This document shows, piece by piece, positions 1 through 13,959 of a stretch of DNA of 64,000 nucleotides. Each line of letters starts with the position of its first letter. The first letter of the stretch is position 1. The notes beneath the pieces are model-generated. The model saw only the letters and a program-made list of their open reading frames with translations. It did no database searches and was not told the origin of the DNA. The stretch covers positions 449,501 to 513,500 of the forward strand of contig JAFEMH010000523.1 of assembly GCA_022495995.1 (NCBI GenBank), written 5' to 3'. Source of the DNA: Adenophora triphylla var. japonica (taxonomy: Eukaryota > Streptophyta > Magnoliopsida > Asterales > Campanulaceae). Made by a program: the position numbers and the translations under genes.

Positions 1-669
1 CTAAAACATTATCATCCAAGCAAAATATCGCTTAAAAAAAGTACCTCCGTCCAAAAATGAACGGTCTTTTCTTTGTTCTTGAATCCTCGATCAAGAAAAA
101 AATGACAAGCAACTGTAATTTAGGTATTTCCATTGGTAAGGAGGTCAAATACAAGCAAAAGTTCAACATTAAAATACCAAAAGAACCAACAATTTCAAAT
201 ATAACCATTTCTCAGAGTATCTAATTACACCAACTCACTGCATCACTAGTAATGTTGCCAAAAAACAAATCCTACTGATGATCATAAATCAAAAAGACAT
301 ATTCCAATATACGGTCAGAATTACTGGTTCGTTCCAGTAATAACTTTCTATCAACTTGTTTCTCGTAAAACTGAGGCTGGTTTGGGGCTAAGGGGTGCGA
401 GCGAGAAGAGAGACTTGTCATTTACATGATTGACAAAAAAAAAAATGAAATGCTTCTATTTCCAAGTGATTAAACTAATGCAACACTCTGGGATCCTAAT
501 ACCTATACAAGGCGAAAAATCAAACTTGTAAAAAATTAATGGAGGGTATCCTCCTTGACACTGTAAACATGCACTGCTATCGTTAATAAAGAATCATTAG
601 TCTGAGTCAGCTCCAAAATACTTGTAACAGAGAGATCATGAAAGAATACCCTCTCTGAGAAGAAGAAGA
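1..669. other. 3' flank of CHR28, no gene seen
   Basis: This lies downstream of the CHR28 stop on the minus strand and should include its 3' UTR. I see no other gene, repeat boundary or clear terminator here. Confidence 0.5.
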
Positions 670-3600
670 TTAAGCCATGAATAGGTACTTTAAGTCATCA
701 ACTGTCAGCCGCGTCTGATTCCCACCCATCTCATCCTCTCCAAATGCAGATGATACCATCTCTCTCTTCTTTTGCTGCAAAAAACAACAAAAAAAAAATA
801 AAATCCTTCACTGCTCGGCATAATATATAAAATCAAAAGCCTAATCACCCATTAACTAGTGAAAGTGGCTCCATGAAAAAATAATACTCCCTCCTCCCCA
901 ATGTAAGGTTCCTACTCTCTTTTCGCATACTTATTAAGGAAATGATTATAATGTACTCCCTCCGTCCCAAGAAATCCGTCACCATTTTAGGCCCGGCACG
1001 CAAATTAAGGAAAAAAGTGGGAAGTAAAAATGTTGTGAGTGTAATTTGAAAAGAGGAGAGAGAATTAGTGGAGGAAATAGTAAATTTAAAACGTGTTGTG
1101 AGTGTAATAGTGTTTTAGGAGAGAGAATGAGTGGAGGGAATAGTTAGTGGGATAATAGAATATTAATAAAACTTTTCCATTTTAGGAAAGGTGACGCTTC
1201 AAACGGGACGCCATTTTGGGTAAAAAGTGACGGAAATCCTGGGACGGAGGGAGTATAAATAATGGCAAGTGGGTTGAAAATTAGAATAGTTTATAAGGGC
1301 AAACTTGTCCATTCACTTGTCATAAATTGCAAGTTGGCAGGTTAAGTACTCCCTCTGTCCCTAAATGAATGTCGAATTTCAAGAATTTTTTGTCCCAAAA
1401 TGAATGTCTTTTTGTAAAAACTGTCCCTAAACGCTTTTTTACCAAAACTTTTTCGCTTTTCATTTTATTATCGTAAAACTAAATGTTTAGAAAGTGGATA
1501 ACATGAATATTTATGCATCATTGCCATTAAAATGTATAAAAAAAAAAAAAAACAAATTTTCAAGTGTCCTTGGAAATTAAATTTGGACATTTATTTAGAG
1601 AGGGAGTATTTTTATTTTTATTTTTTTTTGTAATTATACAGAAAGTATGAGGACATATATGTCCGAAACACTATTCATTATTTGTCATTTTGGGAATAAA
1701 GCAAAGTGTGAACCTTACTCCGGGACTTTAAGAAAAAGGAGTGTGAGAACCTTACTATGGGGCGGAGTATTTGAGAAAAATAGAACATACCTGAAGAGCT
1801 AAAATACGATCTTCAACTGTATCTTTAACAGTCAACCGCAAAACTGTAACTGGACGGGTCTGTCCAATCCTGTGTGCTCTATCAATTGCTTGGTCTTCTG
1901 TTGTAGGGTTCCACCAAAGGTCCAAAAGGAGTACATGACAAGCAGCAACCATGTTCAATCCAAGACTTGCCGCTTTCAAAGACATGATCATAACAGTTAC
2001 CTAAAGAAAGAGTAAAAAAACACTTGGAGCTCAATACATGGAACAAAAAGAAAGTTAAGTAATCAGAAAGAAACCAAGATTCCCAACAAACAAACCTCCG
2101 GAATAGTGTTAAAATCCTTGACAGCTTTGTCTCGGGCATGAACGGACATTGTTCCATCAAGTCTCCTGTAACTGATGGAAGAAGTTTTAAGACGAGCTTC
2201 AAGCAAATCCAGCATCCTTGTCCACTGAGAGAAAACTATTGCTTTTTCTCCCATTATTGCATTTTTATTGCCACTAATATCACTAGTGGATTCCCCTGAT
2301 GGATCATTCGAAGAATGTGTTGGACTATATGGTTTAGGAAGAGATTGAAGAACCTCGAGAGCAGCCTTGATTTTGGAGGAGTCAAATGAGTCATCCGACG
2401 AAGAACAAGACTCAGGCTCAGCAGCTGAGATGTTTAGGGAATCAGATGTGCCCACTAATGGGCAAGGCTCAATAGCTGATACAGTACCAGAGGGCTCCAA
2501 GCTACCTTCCTGACCAGGATGATCACCCAGAGAACTTCTAAGTGTGGCTCTAGAAAATACCGAAGATATACTTAAGCGAGTTTTGCAATTCACAGATGGG
2601 CACTGGTTGTAATCACCAGAAAGATGTTCAAGGATGCACTGGTTGCAAAACACATGCTCACAGCTTGTTACTACAGCATCTTCTGGGGGATCCTACAAGA
2701 TGTGAACAAATAGAAGTCAACACACGAGTCACGGAAACCCGAGACTTTTAATCTCACGGAAAGAAAGGTTTCGTAAATCTCAAAATTGTATCCCATTTTT
2801 ATTTGCATAAAAATGAAGTTGAATAAAGAAAGACCACTATGATGAATAACTACATACTGTGCATAAGCTGCAGATTGCTAAAGAGGCTTCCAAACAATTC
2901 AGAAGGCGAAACTGTTTCTCCCTAGGAAGCTTTTTCGCCATCTCAAGAGAGGACCTCCATTCATTGTTGGAATTGCCACCTTGAACAAGAAGCGGGTGAT
3001 CACAAGCTTGACGAAGGCGCAGAAGCATCAACAAAATGTTCACATAATTTTGCTTGACAGTTCCAGCGGCTGCATATTCCTGACAGTAAACAAATTTAAG
3101 GTCAAGTAAAGGTCGAAATAAATTTAAAAATGCAATCCCATCAAAAGAGAAAGGAGCAGTCTGTTGTCAAAATGTGTTAACATTTTATATATAATTAACT
3201 AATTCAATAGGAACATTATTGGTCGTGGTAGGATTCACTCTGAAGCTCGTAAATCTCATAACTAGAATTAAAGTATCGTGAGCGAGTATCTGCTAAGCAC
3301 AGCTCTGACACATGTAACAAACAGGGTTTATATTATGTACTTCTTGCCTGTCAGGTTTGGCTAATCATTTGCAAGGTTTCTGCAGATCCCAAATTGGCGC
3401 CAAGCATGAGACAAAGGAATACGTCCCTGGTAGGCATCTGTTATTTGCTCCTTCTGATTGTTAGTCTATTGTTCCATGTTTCATTTGTCAATTAGGCATG
3501 TGGTTTAGATTGATTCTCTAAGCCTCGATAATGCATATCTTCTTATATTCCTTGGCATTTGTCTGTATAATAGAGTGTGTTAACTGTATAGCTATCGGTA

Positions 3601-6600
3601 TCAGCTCATTAGTAAGAAACATCATTATTCAAAAAAATCTGTCATCTTACCATTTGGATAGTCATTGCTAATGTGTTTATTTATCACTCAAGGATAATCA
3701 CGCTAGATATTGGTGTTCACTCACCACTATAATAATTATCCACGAAATTCCAGTTGAGAGTCCCTCTTGGAAAGTCAAAAGCATTTTTACAAATACATTG
3801 TCGTCCCCCGAGAAATATCATTATAACAATTTTCACAATATTCAGGTAACAAGCAAATTAAGGTTAAAGTAAGAATAATTTGAAAGATTGATAGCTTTAA
3901 GACAAATTTCAATTAAGAAAATGTCTTTGAATGGGATATCCAAAAAAGAAAGAGAACTCTAATGGGTCAGGAGCAGAAGGTTCTCGAGAAACCTTCATTT
4001 CAGTTCCTGAATTGAATTGCTAAGATTGGGAAAATAAAGTTCATACACACACATAGAGTATAATTAAGGTTCAAGATTTGAAAAGTATAATAACTTTTCT
4101 GTATATTAAATCTGTTGAAGGCGAAAGTATAAAACAATCACCCTCTCCCTTTATATATGGTACAACAACAACAACAAAGCCTTAATCCCTAAATAATTTG
4201 GGGCCGGCTAACATGAATCCTCATATGTCATCGTGAAAGGAAAGATGCAAGTAAAAAAAAAAAAGTTAAAAGAAGAAATGGGTGGGAATAAAATTTAAAA
4301 AATGAAAAGAAGAGAAAAAGATAGTGATAATAAAGAGAATAAATAAAAAATATATAGGGGAAATAAATAAATCAACCCCCTCACCATCAACCCCCATTAC
4401 CAACATGAATTTTTGCCCTACACTTCGGCCTCTTTAACGCCATATTTTCATCCAATCCAAATACACTCGTATCATTTTCAATCACCCTAATCCAAGTTTG
4501 CTTACACCTTCTTCCACCCCTCACCATTTTATCACTCCTCCACTTTTCAAGCCTCCTAACCGGTGCATCACTCTCCGTATCACATGACCAAACCACCTTA
4601 GGCGATTCTCCCTCATTTTATTTTCAATGGGTGCAACTTCTACTTTACCCTGATCACCTCATTAGTCAACGAATCCTTTCTTGAATGCTCACACATTCAT
4701 CGTAGCATACACATTTCCGCCACATTCATTTTATGAACGTGACACTGTTTTATAGACAACATTCTGTGTCATAAAGCAGTAATTACCATGCGGCATCATT
4801 TTTCCTTTAATCTACGAGGCATGTCTGGATCACATAGAAACTCTGTGGCACTCTTCCACCTCAACCAACCTGTTTTAATCCTATGAGCCACATTTTCATC
4901 CAGTTCTTCATTCTTTTGGATAATAGATCCAAGATAGTAAAAAGAGTCCTAAGCTTGGACAATCTTTCCATTGAATGTGATCACCCATGCCTCTCTGCTT
5001 TCAACTCTGCTAAACTTACACTCTAAATATTCGATCTTGCTTCTGCTCAGTCTAAAATCTCGAGATTCCAAAGTTTGTCTCCACAATTCCAACTTACTTT
5101 CAATATCCTCTTTTATCTTATCAATCAGCACAATATCATCGGCAAACAACATACACCATGGTATATCATATTGAATGGACCTCGTCCATTACCAGAGCAA
5201 AGAGAACTGGAGCAAATGCAGAACCTTGATGATGTCAATATATTTCTTTGAAACACCTTTGTTTGCTAAAGCCCACCATATTACCTCATTTGGTACTTTA
5301 TCATATCCCTTTATATATGGTATAGATATACTCCCTCCGTCCCACGTTAGTTGAGACTAACTTTTTGGGCATATCAATTAAGGAAAAGTAAGTGAGAGAA
5401 AAAGTGAAAGAAAATGTTGTGAGTATGAAGAATTAAATAGGAGAGAGAATGAGTGGGAGGAATAGTTAGGAGAGAGAATGTTGTGAGTGTAAAAGTGAAA
5501 TAGGAGAGAGAATGAATGGGATAAATAGTGAAGATTCCTTTGCCATTTTGGACAGTCTCAACTAACGTGGGACGGCCCAAAAGGGAAAGAAGTCTCAACT
5601 AACGTGGGACGGAGGGAGTATAATTTAAGGTTCAAGATTTGAAGAGTATAATGACTTCCCTTTATAAATTAAGGCTCGAGATTGGAAGAGTATAATAACT
5701 TTTCTTTGGAATAATCTGTCTATAGCGAAGTAAAGACCATCACCCCCTCTTCCGTTATACGTAGTAAATATGAACACACAAGCTAGGTCAATATCGCAGT
5801 ACATATGTGATAATACGGTGAAGTATGTATAATACTATCTACTCCCTCCATCCCACTATAGTCGCATCGACTTGTCATTTTAAAGAGTGTGCTTTATTTG
5901 TTTGTACATTGTTTGTACCATACTAAAATTGCACCAAGACTTGGCTAACTACTTGAACGAGTTTTGCAAAGGAAATTTAAAGTGTGAATGCAAATCTACA
6001 CGATTCATGGACTTTCAGGAAAACAATGATATACAATTTTTCCTATCACAAAATTAGCATTATATTATTGCTATAACTATTTTATGTGCACATTAGTGAT
6101 TCCTGTAAGAATTGGTTCAACTATCATCTATTAGGTCAAATAATATAATTTATGAGACTAGAGGTTTACATCTTCCTCGAACGCTTGCTCGCTTGTCAAT
6201 AGAAAGCCAATTAAGTGTAAGAGAATGAAAACAAGATTCCAAGCAAAGTAAGGTCCAGTTATCAAAGACATAAACAGATTGTGTAAGAGAAATTTTTTTG
6301 CCGAGCAACAAGATTAAAATGATCAAGAAAAATATAAAACATACTTCAAACTGAGCGCGAGAATCAGCCTCGAGTCTGCAGTAAAAATCACGCTCCTCAC
6401 TTGTGAAATCCACTTTCTTCAGTTCAATAGTTTTCGGTGGCAGGTTAATGATAGGTTCTCCGTCAAGGAATGTCCCTAAAGAAACATGTACCACCAAGAT
6501 TCATCAGGAAAAGAAAAAGTGTTTTAACAGCACATTTTCAATCAAATTACGCAAATGATAAAATGACTGTTTCAAGCCCGGACAGCACATTGTGACGCTC

Positions 6601-8272
6601 TAAATGATTAAAGCGATTTCAAAACAGAAACATTCAGCATCTCAACTCAAAAGTGCAAGTAAGTAGAGCAGAAGTCAAAATACTACAGGTTTTTCTAACA
6701 AAGAACTGCACAAATAGATGCAGATGCATGGTTAAAATGACCTAAAACAATAATACAGTACTAGACAGAACAAGGCAATCAAGTGTATTTCTAGTAGCAC
6801 GAGTGACCTTCAAAGCAGCCAACTATATTAAAAGGTCAGGTAATATTTTAGTAAAAAAAAAAAAAAAAAGAGTTATGTGAGACCTATCTCAACTGCATGA
6901 TCTGGTCAAAGTAATATTTACTGTTTCAAAAATGAATGACCAGGAATGATATTAAAAAAATTCCATCCGCTTTACGCTGGTTATGAGCAATAAAAATTTC
7001 ATGGCTTTCTTTTTTTGTAGAGCGACAAAAACCTTCTTAGTAATTAACTATAGGTAAATCCACTAAATGGAGTGAAAAGGAAACAGCAAAACGGACAAAC
7101 AAGATGACAATATCAAACGAAAGCAAATCAACATCACTCAAAGGATAGCTCAAGAACAGTGAGCACACAAGTCTTTCCCGATGTCATACCTTTAGTTCGT
7201 CGTAGCATAACTGTTTTCAAGATCGCCTGTAGCTTCTTGTACCCATTTGTTGGATTCTTTTGAATAGGTACCTTTATCTGTGAGCAAAATGATTTATACA
7301 TGGCGTATGGCTCATACTTCAAAAATCTGAAGTAGCTATAAAGATCATCAATCGCATTCTGGATAGGAGTCCCTGACAAACACCACCTACGTTTTGCTCG
7401 GAGACCCCAACAAGCCCTAGCTACTTGAGTTCGGTGATTCTTAATGCTCTGAGCCTCATCCAGCACAACCCTAAACCATAGAACCCTAGCAAGAGGGCGA
7501 GCAAGAGACTCGTACAGTTCACTATCGATGCCCTTTTTACCCTTTGAAGACTTCTTATCAGAGCTAGGAGGATATTTCCTTTTCTTGCTAGACGAAAGAC
7601 CCACAGGAGTGAACTGGCTACTCTTTTTTGTTTCATCATCATCTTCATCAACAAGTGGCTGCTTTGGAACCTCCATGCTCACAATTGAATATGTTGTAAG
7701 AACAACATCATATTTAGTAAGCTCAAGGGGATCCTTTGTCCTATTGCCTCCATGATACACTAGAACGGAGATATTTGCATTGTTGGTTACCTTATTATGC
7801 AACTCATCATTCCACTGGCGAAGGACACTTGTAGGGCATACAACAAGGGTTCCTGCAGCAGGCCGACCCATTGCTGGTGCAGAAGCATTCTTAGGCTTGA
7901 CTGAATTTCCACTTACTTGACAAGATTCAGCATTTTCATCGAGTACAGTCACAGCATCATCATCATCGTCCAAGTTCAGCATCTCCGTCTTTGGTTTCAT
8001 TTCAATAGGGGACAAACTAGAAGATGGAGGCCTTTCCTTGAGTATAAGTGCAATCGTTGATACTGTTTTCCCCAGTCCCTGGCAGTAACAGAGGCATGGT
8101 AAAAGAGGATGAGGAACAGCTCTCTTAAAATTTACCAAAATAAGATTTCTAAATACACAAAACTAAGGTGAGGGGAAGAAAAAAAATGTATCACCTGATC
8201 ATCTGCAAGTATTCCTCCACAGCAGTGCGCGTTTTTTGTTTCCTTCTGTACCATCCATGATAAAGCAATTCG
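670..8272 (-). CDS. CHR28: CHR28 3' exons 5-11 (SNF2 ATPase, RING, helicase C)
   Basis: Exon 5 (8272-8195) encodes [11 protein letters not shown] to ILADDQ and exon 6 (8078-7190) continues with GLGKT, so the Walker A motif spans a splice junction. Exon 6 carries a Ser/Asp-rich loop between motifs I and Ia, then DEAQSIKNH and LSGTPIQN. Exons 7 and 8 continue lobe 1. Exon 8 ends after the first RING cysteine pair, and exon 9 supplies the other metal ligands and the start of lobe 2. Exon 10 holds [12 protein letters not shown]. Exon 11 ends with the stop codon at 670-672. No frameshift or premature stop was seen. Confidence 0.92.
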
Positions 8273-11200
8273 CTGTCCAGATTCAGCTTCAGTTAGGCCA
8301 TGCTTAAACCAAATTATAGTAAAAGAAACCCCAGTTACAGATCAAGGCCTACGCCATAAAATGTATCAAACAACATCATAAGGTGCCAAGTGCCATAGTA
8401 AAATCTTATCAGCTTAAGCAACATAGTGATTCAATTATATTCTTTTGGTCTTACATTCTCACTTGCCATTTTAAAATAATAATTTTAAAAAAAATGTCTT
8501 TAGGACTATGATATTAACAATCCTACATGTTTTTGCTGTATCAAATTTGATGTCGGGATTATCAACAATGGGAATGCTGAAGATTCATCAGTCTAGGCTC
8601 ACAGGGACGAAGATTCATCAGTCCAGGCTCACAGGGTGGTCGACTCATCCCCAACCAAGGCAATTCGTCCTCGACGACTAGATCAGAAGAGGTATCCTTA
8701 GGGACGACTCGTCCCCTGTCGGGGGCAAATTTCTCAAAAACGATTTTTATTCTATTTTCTGATTTTGCTTTGATTGTATACAAACTTAAGTAGGGTTATT
8801 ATTGGTATTTGGTCCAGAAATTATGTCTTAGGTTTCTCTTTAGTATTTAAAGTGTTTTAGGGTTTCATTATTGGGCAGACTTATTGATTATTGAATTAGA
8901 GAAAAGCTTTGGCTTCAATATTGTTCTTGTTCTTGTGCGTTCGGTCTAAATCTTTAGCCTCAAGTCATCATTTGGTATCAGTTTCCTGGTTCAATAGATG
9001 GCCGAACGAGAACGTGGTGGTCGTGCGGACGTGGTGGTCGTGGTAGGGGCCGCGAAGCGGTTGCCGGAAACGATGATCAACCTCGTGAGCGTGACTTGCG
9101 TGATATTGAGATTGACGATCTGCGAAGACAGGTTCAGATGCTTCAACTCCAGAATCGCAGAAATCGTGGGAGGACTCCATCGGTTGTGGATTTTGAATCG
9201 GGTAGTTCATCCGAGGGGGAGGAGAATCACGAGGGAATCAATCCCTTTGCCAGAAATTATGGGCGTCGGTATAGGGATGAGGCGGATTCTTCAAAGGATA
9301 TCGGATTCAAGCTTGAAATTCCGGAGTTTGAAGGTAAATCTCACCATGATTGAGTTCATTGATTGGCTAAATACTGTTGATAGGATTTTTGATTTAAAAC
9401 CTATGAAGGATAGTTGTAAGGTGAAAGTGGTCGCTATCAAGTTGAAGAAGCATGCTTCAACTTGGTGGGAACACGTTAAGAAACAAAGGGTTCGTGAGGG
9501 AAAGTCGCGAATACAGTCTTGGGATAAGATGAAGAAATTATTGCGTAGAAAATTTCTTCCGGATCATTATAGACAGGATTCGTTTATTGAATATCACAGC
9601 CTGAAACAAGGGGATTTGTCGGTGGATGAATTTATTCATGAGTTTGATCGCTTGCGTATGCGATGTGATGTGGCCGAGGAAGATGAACAAACAATTGCTC
9701 GTTTTCTTGGGGGTCTTCGTGTTGAGATTTCAGATGTGGTTCAGTTGCAACAGTATTGGTCATATGATGATGTTTGTCGTCTTGCTTTGAAGGTTGAGAA
9801 ACAGTTGAAGCGAAAGAAGGGTGTGAGTAGGTGGCAAAATAGGGACTTTTCTAGTAATCGTGGGGTTAGTAGTTCGGTTACACCGAAGGGGGTCACTCCA
9901 GCTGGTCCAAAAACACAAGTTGTTCCCGAACCAAACACTGTTCCTGATACGCCACGGGGAAGGCAACCTCCTAGATACTTCAAGTGTCATGGAATTGGTC
10001 ATCTTCAAGCGGAATGTCCCAATCGTCATGTTGTGGCCTTGGTGGATGATGAATTGCCTATTTATGATGAGGGTGTTGATTCAGTTAGTGAAACAGAGGA
10101 GGTTTTTGCGGATCAAGGTGCGGCGGTGGTTCGAAGGGTCTTGAATGTTACTGCTACGGAGAATGAGCAATGGCTTCGTCATAATATCTTTCAGACCAAG
10201 TGCACTGCACAAGGCAAGGTATGTAAAGTTATTATTGATGGAGGTAGTTGTGAGAATGTTGTTTCTACAACTATGGTTGATAAATTGAAATTACCAACAG
10301 AGGCACATCTACAACCATATAAACTATCTTGGTTGATTAAGGGGAATGAACTAAAAGTGAACAAGAGATGTTTGGTGCAGTTTTCGATTGGCAAGCGTTA
10401 TAAGGTTGAGGTATGGTGCGATGTCGTTCCTATGGATGCATGTCATTTGTTGCTAGGACGTCCTTGGTTGTTCGATAGACGGGTTAAACATGATGGGTTC
10501 AAGAATTCTTACACTTTTCGGTTTGATGGGGTGTCAGTCACATTGTGCCCTTTGGACCCGCGGAAGGAGACTGTGACGAATAGTGCAGCAGTTGCGACAG
10601 TTGGTCACCAACTCTTGAGTCGTTCAAATACATTACCGCATCACAAGAGCAGGGCTTCTATATGTTGGTGGTTGTCGAGGAGAATCAGGTGCATGTATCG
10701 ATTCCTACAGCTGTCCAACCTCTTTTGGACTTGTATAAGGATGTATTACCTGATGAGATTCCTCCGGGTTTGCCACCGATGAGGGATATTCAGCATTGCA
10801 TTGATCTTGTTTCGGGCGCTTCAATTCCAAATAAAGCAGCTTATCGCTTGAGACCAAAGGAGCATGAGGAATTGGAGAGGCAAGTGCGGGATTTGTTGGA
10901 AAAGGGTGTTATTAGGGAAAGCATGAGTCCTTGTGATGTTCCTGCATTGATGGTTCCAAAGGCTGGGGGCCTTGCGCATGTGTATGGATAGTCGAGCAAT
11001 CAATAAAATCACCATCAAGTATCGATTTCCTATTCCGCGGATTGATGATTTGCTTGATCAGTTGTATGGTGCGGTGGTATTCTCCAAAATTGATTTGCGG
11101 AGTGGTTATCATCAGATTCGTGTTCGTCCGGGGGATGAATGGAAAACGGCTTTCAAGACTCGCGATGGCTTGTACGAGTGGATGGTGATGCCGTTTGGGC

Positions 11201-13901
11201 TGTCTAATGCTCCGAGTACTTTCATGCGACTTATGAACCAGATTTCAGACCATTTATCAGTACGTTTGTTGTCGTTTATTTCGATGATATCTTGGTTTAT
11301 AGTCGTTCTGTAGAGCAACATTTAGATCACCTACGGCAAATTTTTGATGTGTTGAGGGAGCAAAAGTTATTTGCTAATCAGAAGAAATGTCATTTTTTTA
11401 CTTCACAAGTGACTTTCTTGGGGTATATTGTGTCTAAGGATGGTATTATGATGGATGAGTCAAAGGTGGAGGCTATTACAAGTTGGCCTACACCGACGAC
11501 TATTCATGACATTCGACGATTCCATGGGTTGGCTTCCTTTTATTGTCGCTTTATTCGCAATTTTAGTAGCATTATTGCCCCTATTACCGAATGTTTGAAA
11601 GGGGGTGTTTTTGTATGGACTAGTGAGGCTGAGAAGGCGTTTCATCTTTTAAAATTTATGGTGACTACTGCTCCTGTATTGGTTCTACCTAATTTTGATG
11701 ACGTTTTCGAGGTCCATTGTGATGCATCGAATGTGGGTATTGGGGGTGTTTTGAGTCAGAATCACAAACCCATATGCTTCTTTAGTGAAAAGTTGAATGA
11801 GGCTCGCAGGAAATATTCAACTTATAACAAGGAGCTTTATGCTATTGTTCATACCTTGGAACATTGGCAACATTATCTTCTTTCTAAAGAATTTGTTTTG
11901 TATTCTGATCATGAGGCACTCAAGTATATTCAAGGGCAACATAAGCTTAACCTACGACATGCTAAGTGGGTTGAATTTATTCAGATTTTTACTTTTGTGA
12001 TCAAGCACAAGGCCGGGGTTCAGAATCGTGTTGCTGATGCATTGAGTCTTCGTCACTCGTTGCTTAACACTATGCGTATTGAGGTGATTGGGTTTGATAC
12101 TATGAAGGATTTATATCGTGATGATTCGTTCTTCTGTGATAATTGGCATAAATGTACTGTCGGAAGTTTCCAGCAGTCTGTTCTTTCTAATGGGTATTTG
12201 TTCAAAGGGAATCGATTGTGCATTCCTTTTTGCTCGCTTCGTGATTTGATTATTTCTGAAAATCATGAAGGAGGTCTTGCTAGAGATGCCCAACCGGGTC
12301 CGAACCGGTGGTCTGAACCGGAATCGAACCGGCCCAAAATCGGAGGGAAACCGGACCGGCTGAACCGTGAACCGGCTGAACCGGTGAACCGGCGGTTTTC
12401 CGATCCGGTTACGGTTCGTAAATTCAAAAACCGGTGAACCGCCGGTTCAGGAACCGGAACCGGTTCACGAACCGGAACCGGTGACCCGCTAACGGCTAGT
12501 TGATCTGGGCCGTTGATTTCTTGATCTGACGGTGCCTGTTTAATGACCGTTAGGTAACGGTCATTTTGACTGTTTAGTGACCAAAATGTAAAAAAAAAAA
12601 AAATCTTAACCGTTTTGGTCCCTAAAACATTTTTTTTTTTATTTTGGTCCCTAAAACGTTTTTTTTTTCTTTTTCTCTCAAATCTATAAATACCCTCCCC
12701 CTCCCTTCATTTTTTTCACTACTCATTCTCTCAATCTCTCCTCTCTCAATCTCTCAAATCTCTCTCTCATCTCAATCTCTCAAATCTCTCTCTCAATTAA
12801 TCTCTATATTATCTCAAACTTGCAAAGTCTCAAACTCAAAGTCTCCATAATTTCATTTTTTTCACATAATTTCATATTTTCACCAAAAAAATGTCTTCAT
12901 CTCGTGGTAGCCGTGGCGATAAGGGAAAGAATGTATCAACTACGTATCCATTCCCCCCCCCCCCGATGATTCCATTTAGGATAATCTTAATGTACAAGCA
13001 CTACCACAAGAAACGCTTAATTTGAGCGATGACGAAGTTGATGCAACATTTTCAATGGGTGATCATGGTCATACCCAGCGTCACATAATTCGGCACGCGG
13101 TCCGATTCGCGACACGAATTCGCATACGGAATTCGCTACCTCCGAGTGAATGCGATTCGCTTAGGTATTTTCGTTAAGAATTCGATTCATAATTCGCTTC
13201 ATGTATTAGTAAGGTTAACTTTGATTTGAGTTCAGTGAATTACTTTAGTCCAAGTCTTAATAATGCATTTGGTGTTGAAAATTTGGGATCAGAATGTTCT
13301 TAGCATGAAATTTAACATCAATATTCATTAACTATCTGAATGGGAAATAAATTATTTTTCAGAAAACCAAATAAATAATTTATAAGGTTATGTAAATAAA
13401 GAAATATTCTAAACCACAATGCAAAAAGTATAAAATTATTTTCTAAATTATTACTTCCTAAAATTAAATTATATAAATTATTTTTAAAGAACCAAATAAG
13501 TAATTTATAATGTTATATAAATATGTAACTAGAAGTGACTAAAAATCAAAATTATAAAATACCTTGTAAAATAAACTGACATTCATTTATTTTTAGATAC
13601 AAATGAGGTAGAAGATAAACAGTCAAACATAAAACAATACGTCATAAATTCACTCTAGAAAAGAGAAATCAAAACAAATTTGTGGGTTCACGTGGTTTCC
13701 TTAATGAAGTGTGGAGGAGGCCAAAAGGCTAAAAAGGACACAATTGGAATTACATTTCTTGGAAGGGTAAAATTTGTAAGAAAATGCATAGCAAATAACC
13801 TTTCAAGTTCACTATAATTACAAATCAGTACCACCAACAAATGTTAATTAGGATGACTCTCTATGTAATTTGGTCAAACTTAAGGCTTCTTCTTCTTCCT
13901 G

Positions 13902-13959
<58 letters not shown>

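Larger units (their letters stand above)
887..1767. mobile_element. Outer MITE in CHR28 intron 10 (Stowaway-like), split by two further MITEs
   Basis: The left end CTCCCTCCTCCCCAATGTAA pairs with a right end that reads CTCCGCCCCATAGTAAGG in reverse complement. TA flanks both sides (885-886 and 1768-1769). Two complete MITEs (956-1253 and 1349-1606), each with its own TA pair, lie inside it. The classification rests on TIR and TSD only; there is no coding sequence. Confidence 0.75.

Noticed and set aside
9741..10029. Antisense frames opposite Ty3 gag
   Set aside because: They are shadows of the gag coding strand, with no independent similarity.
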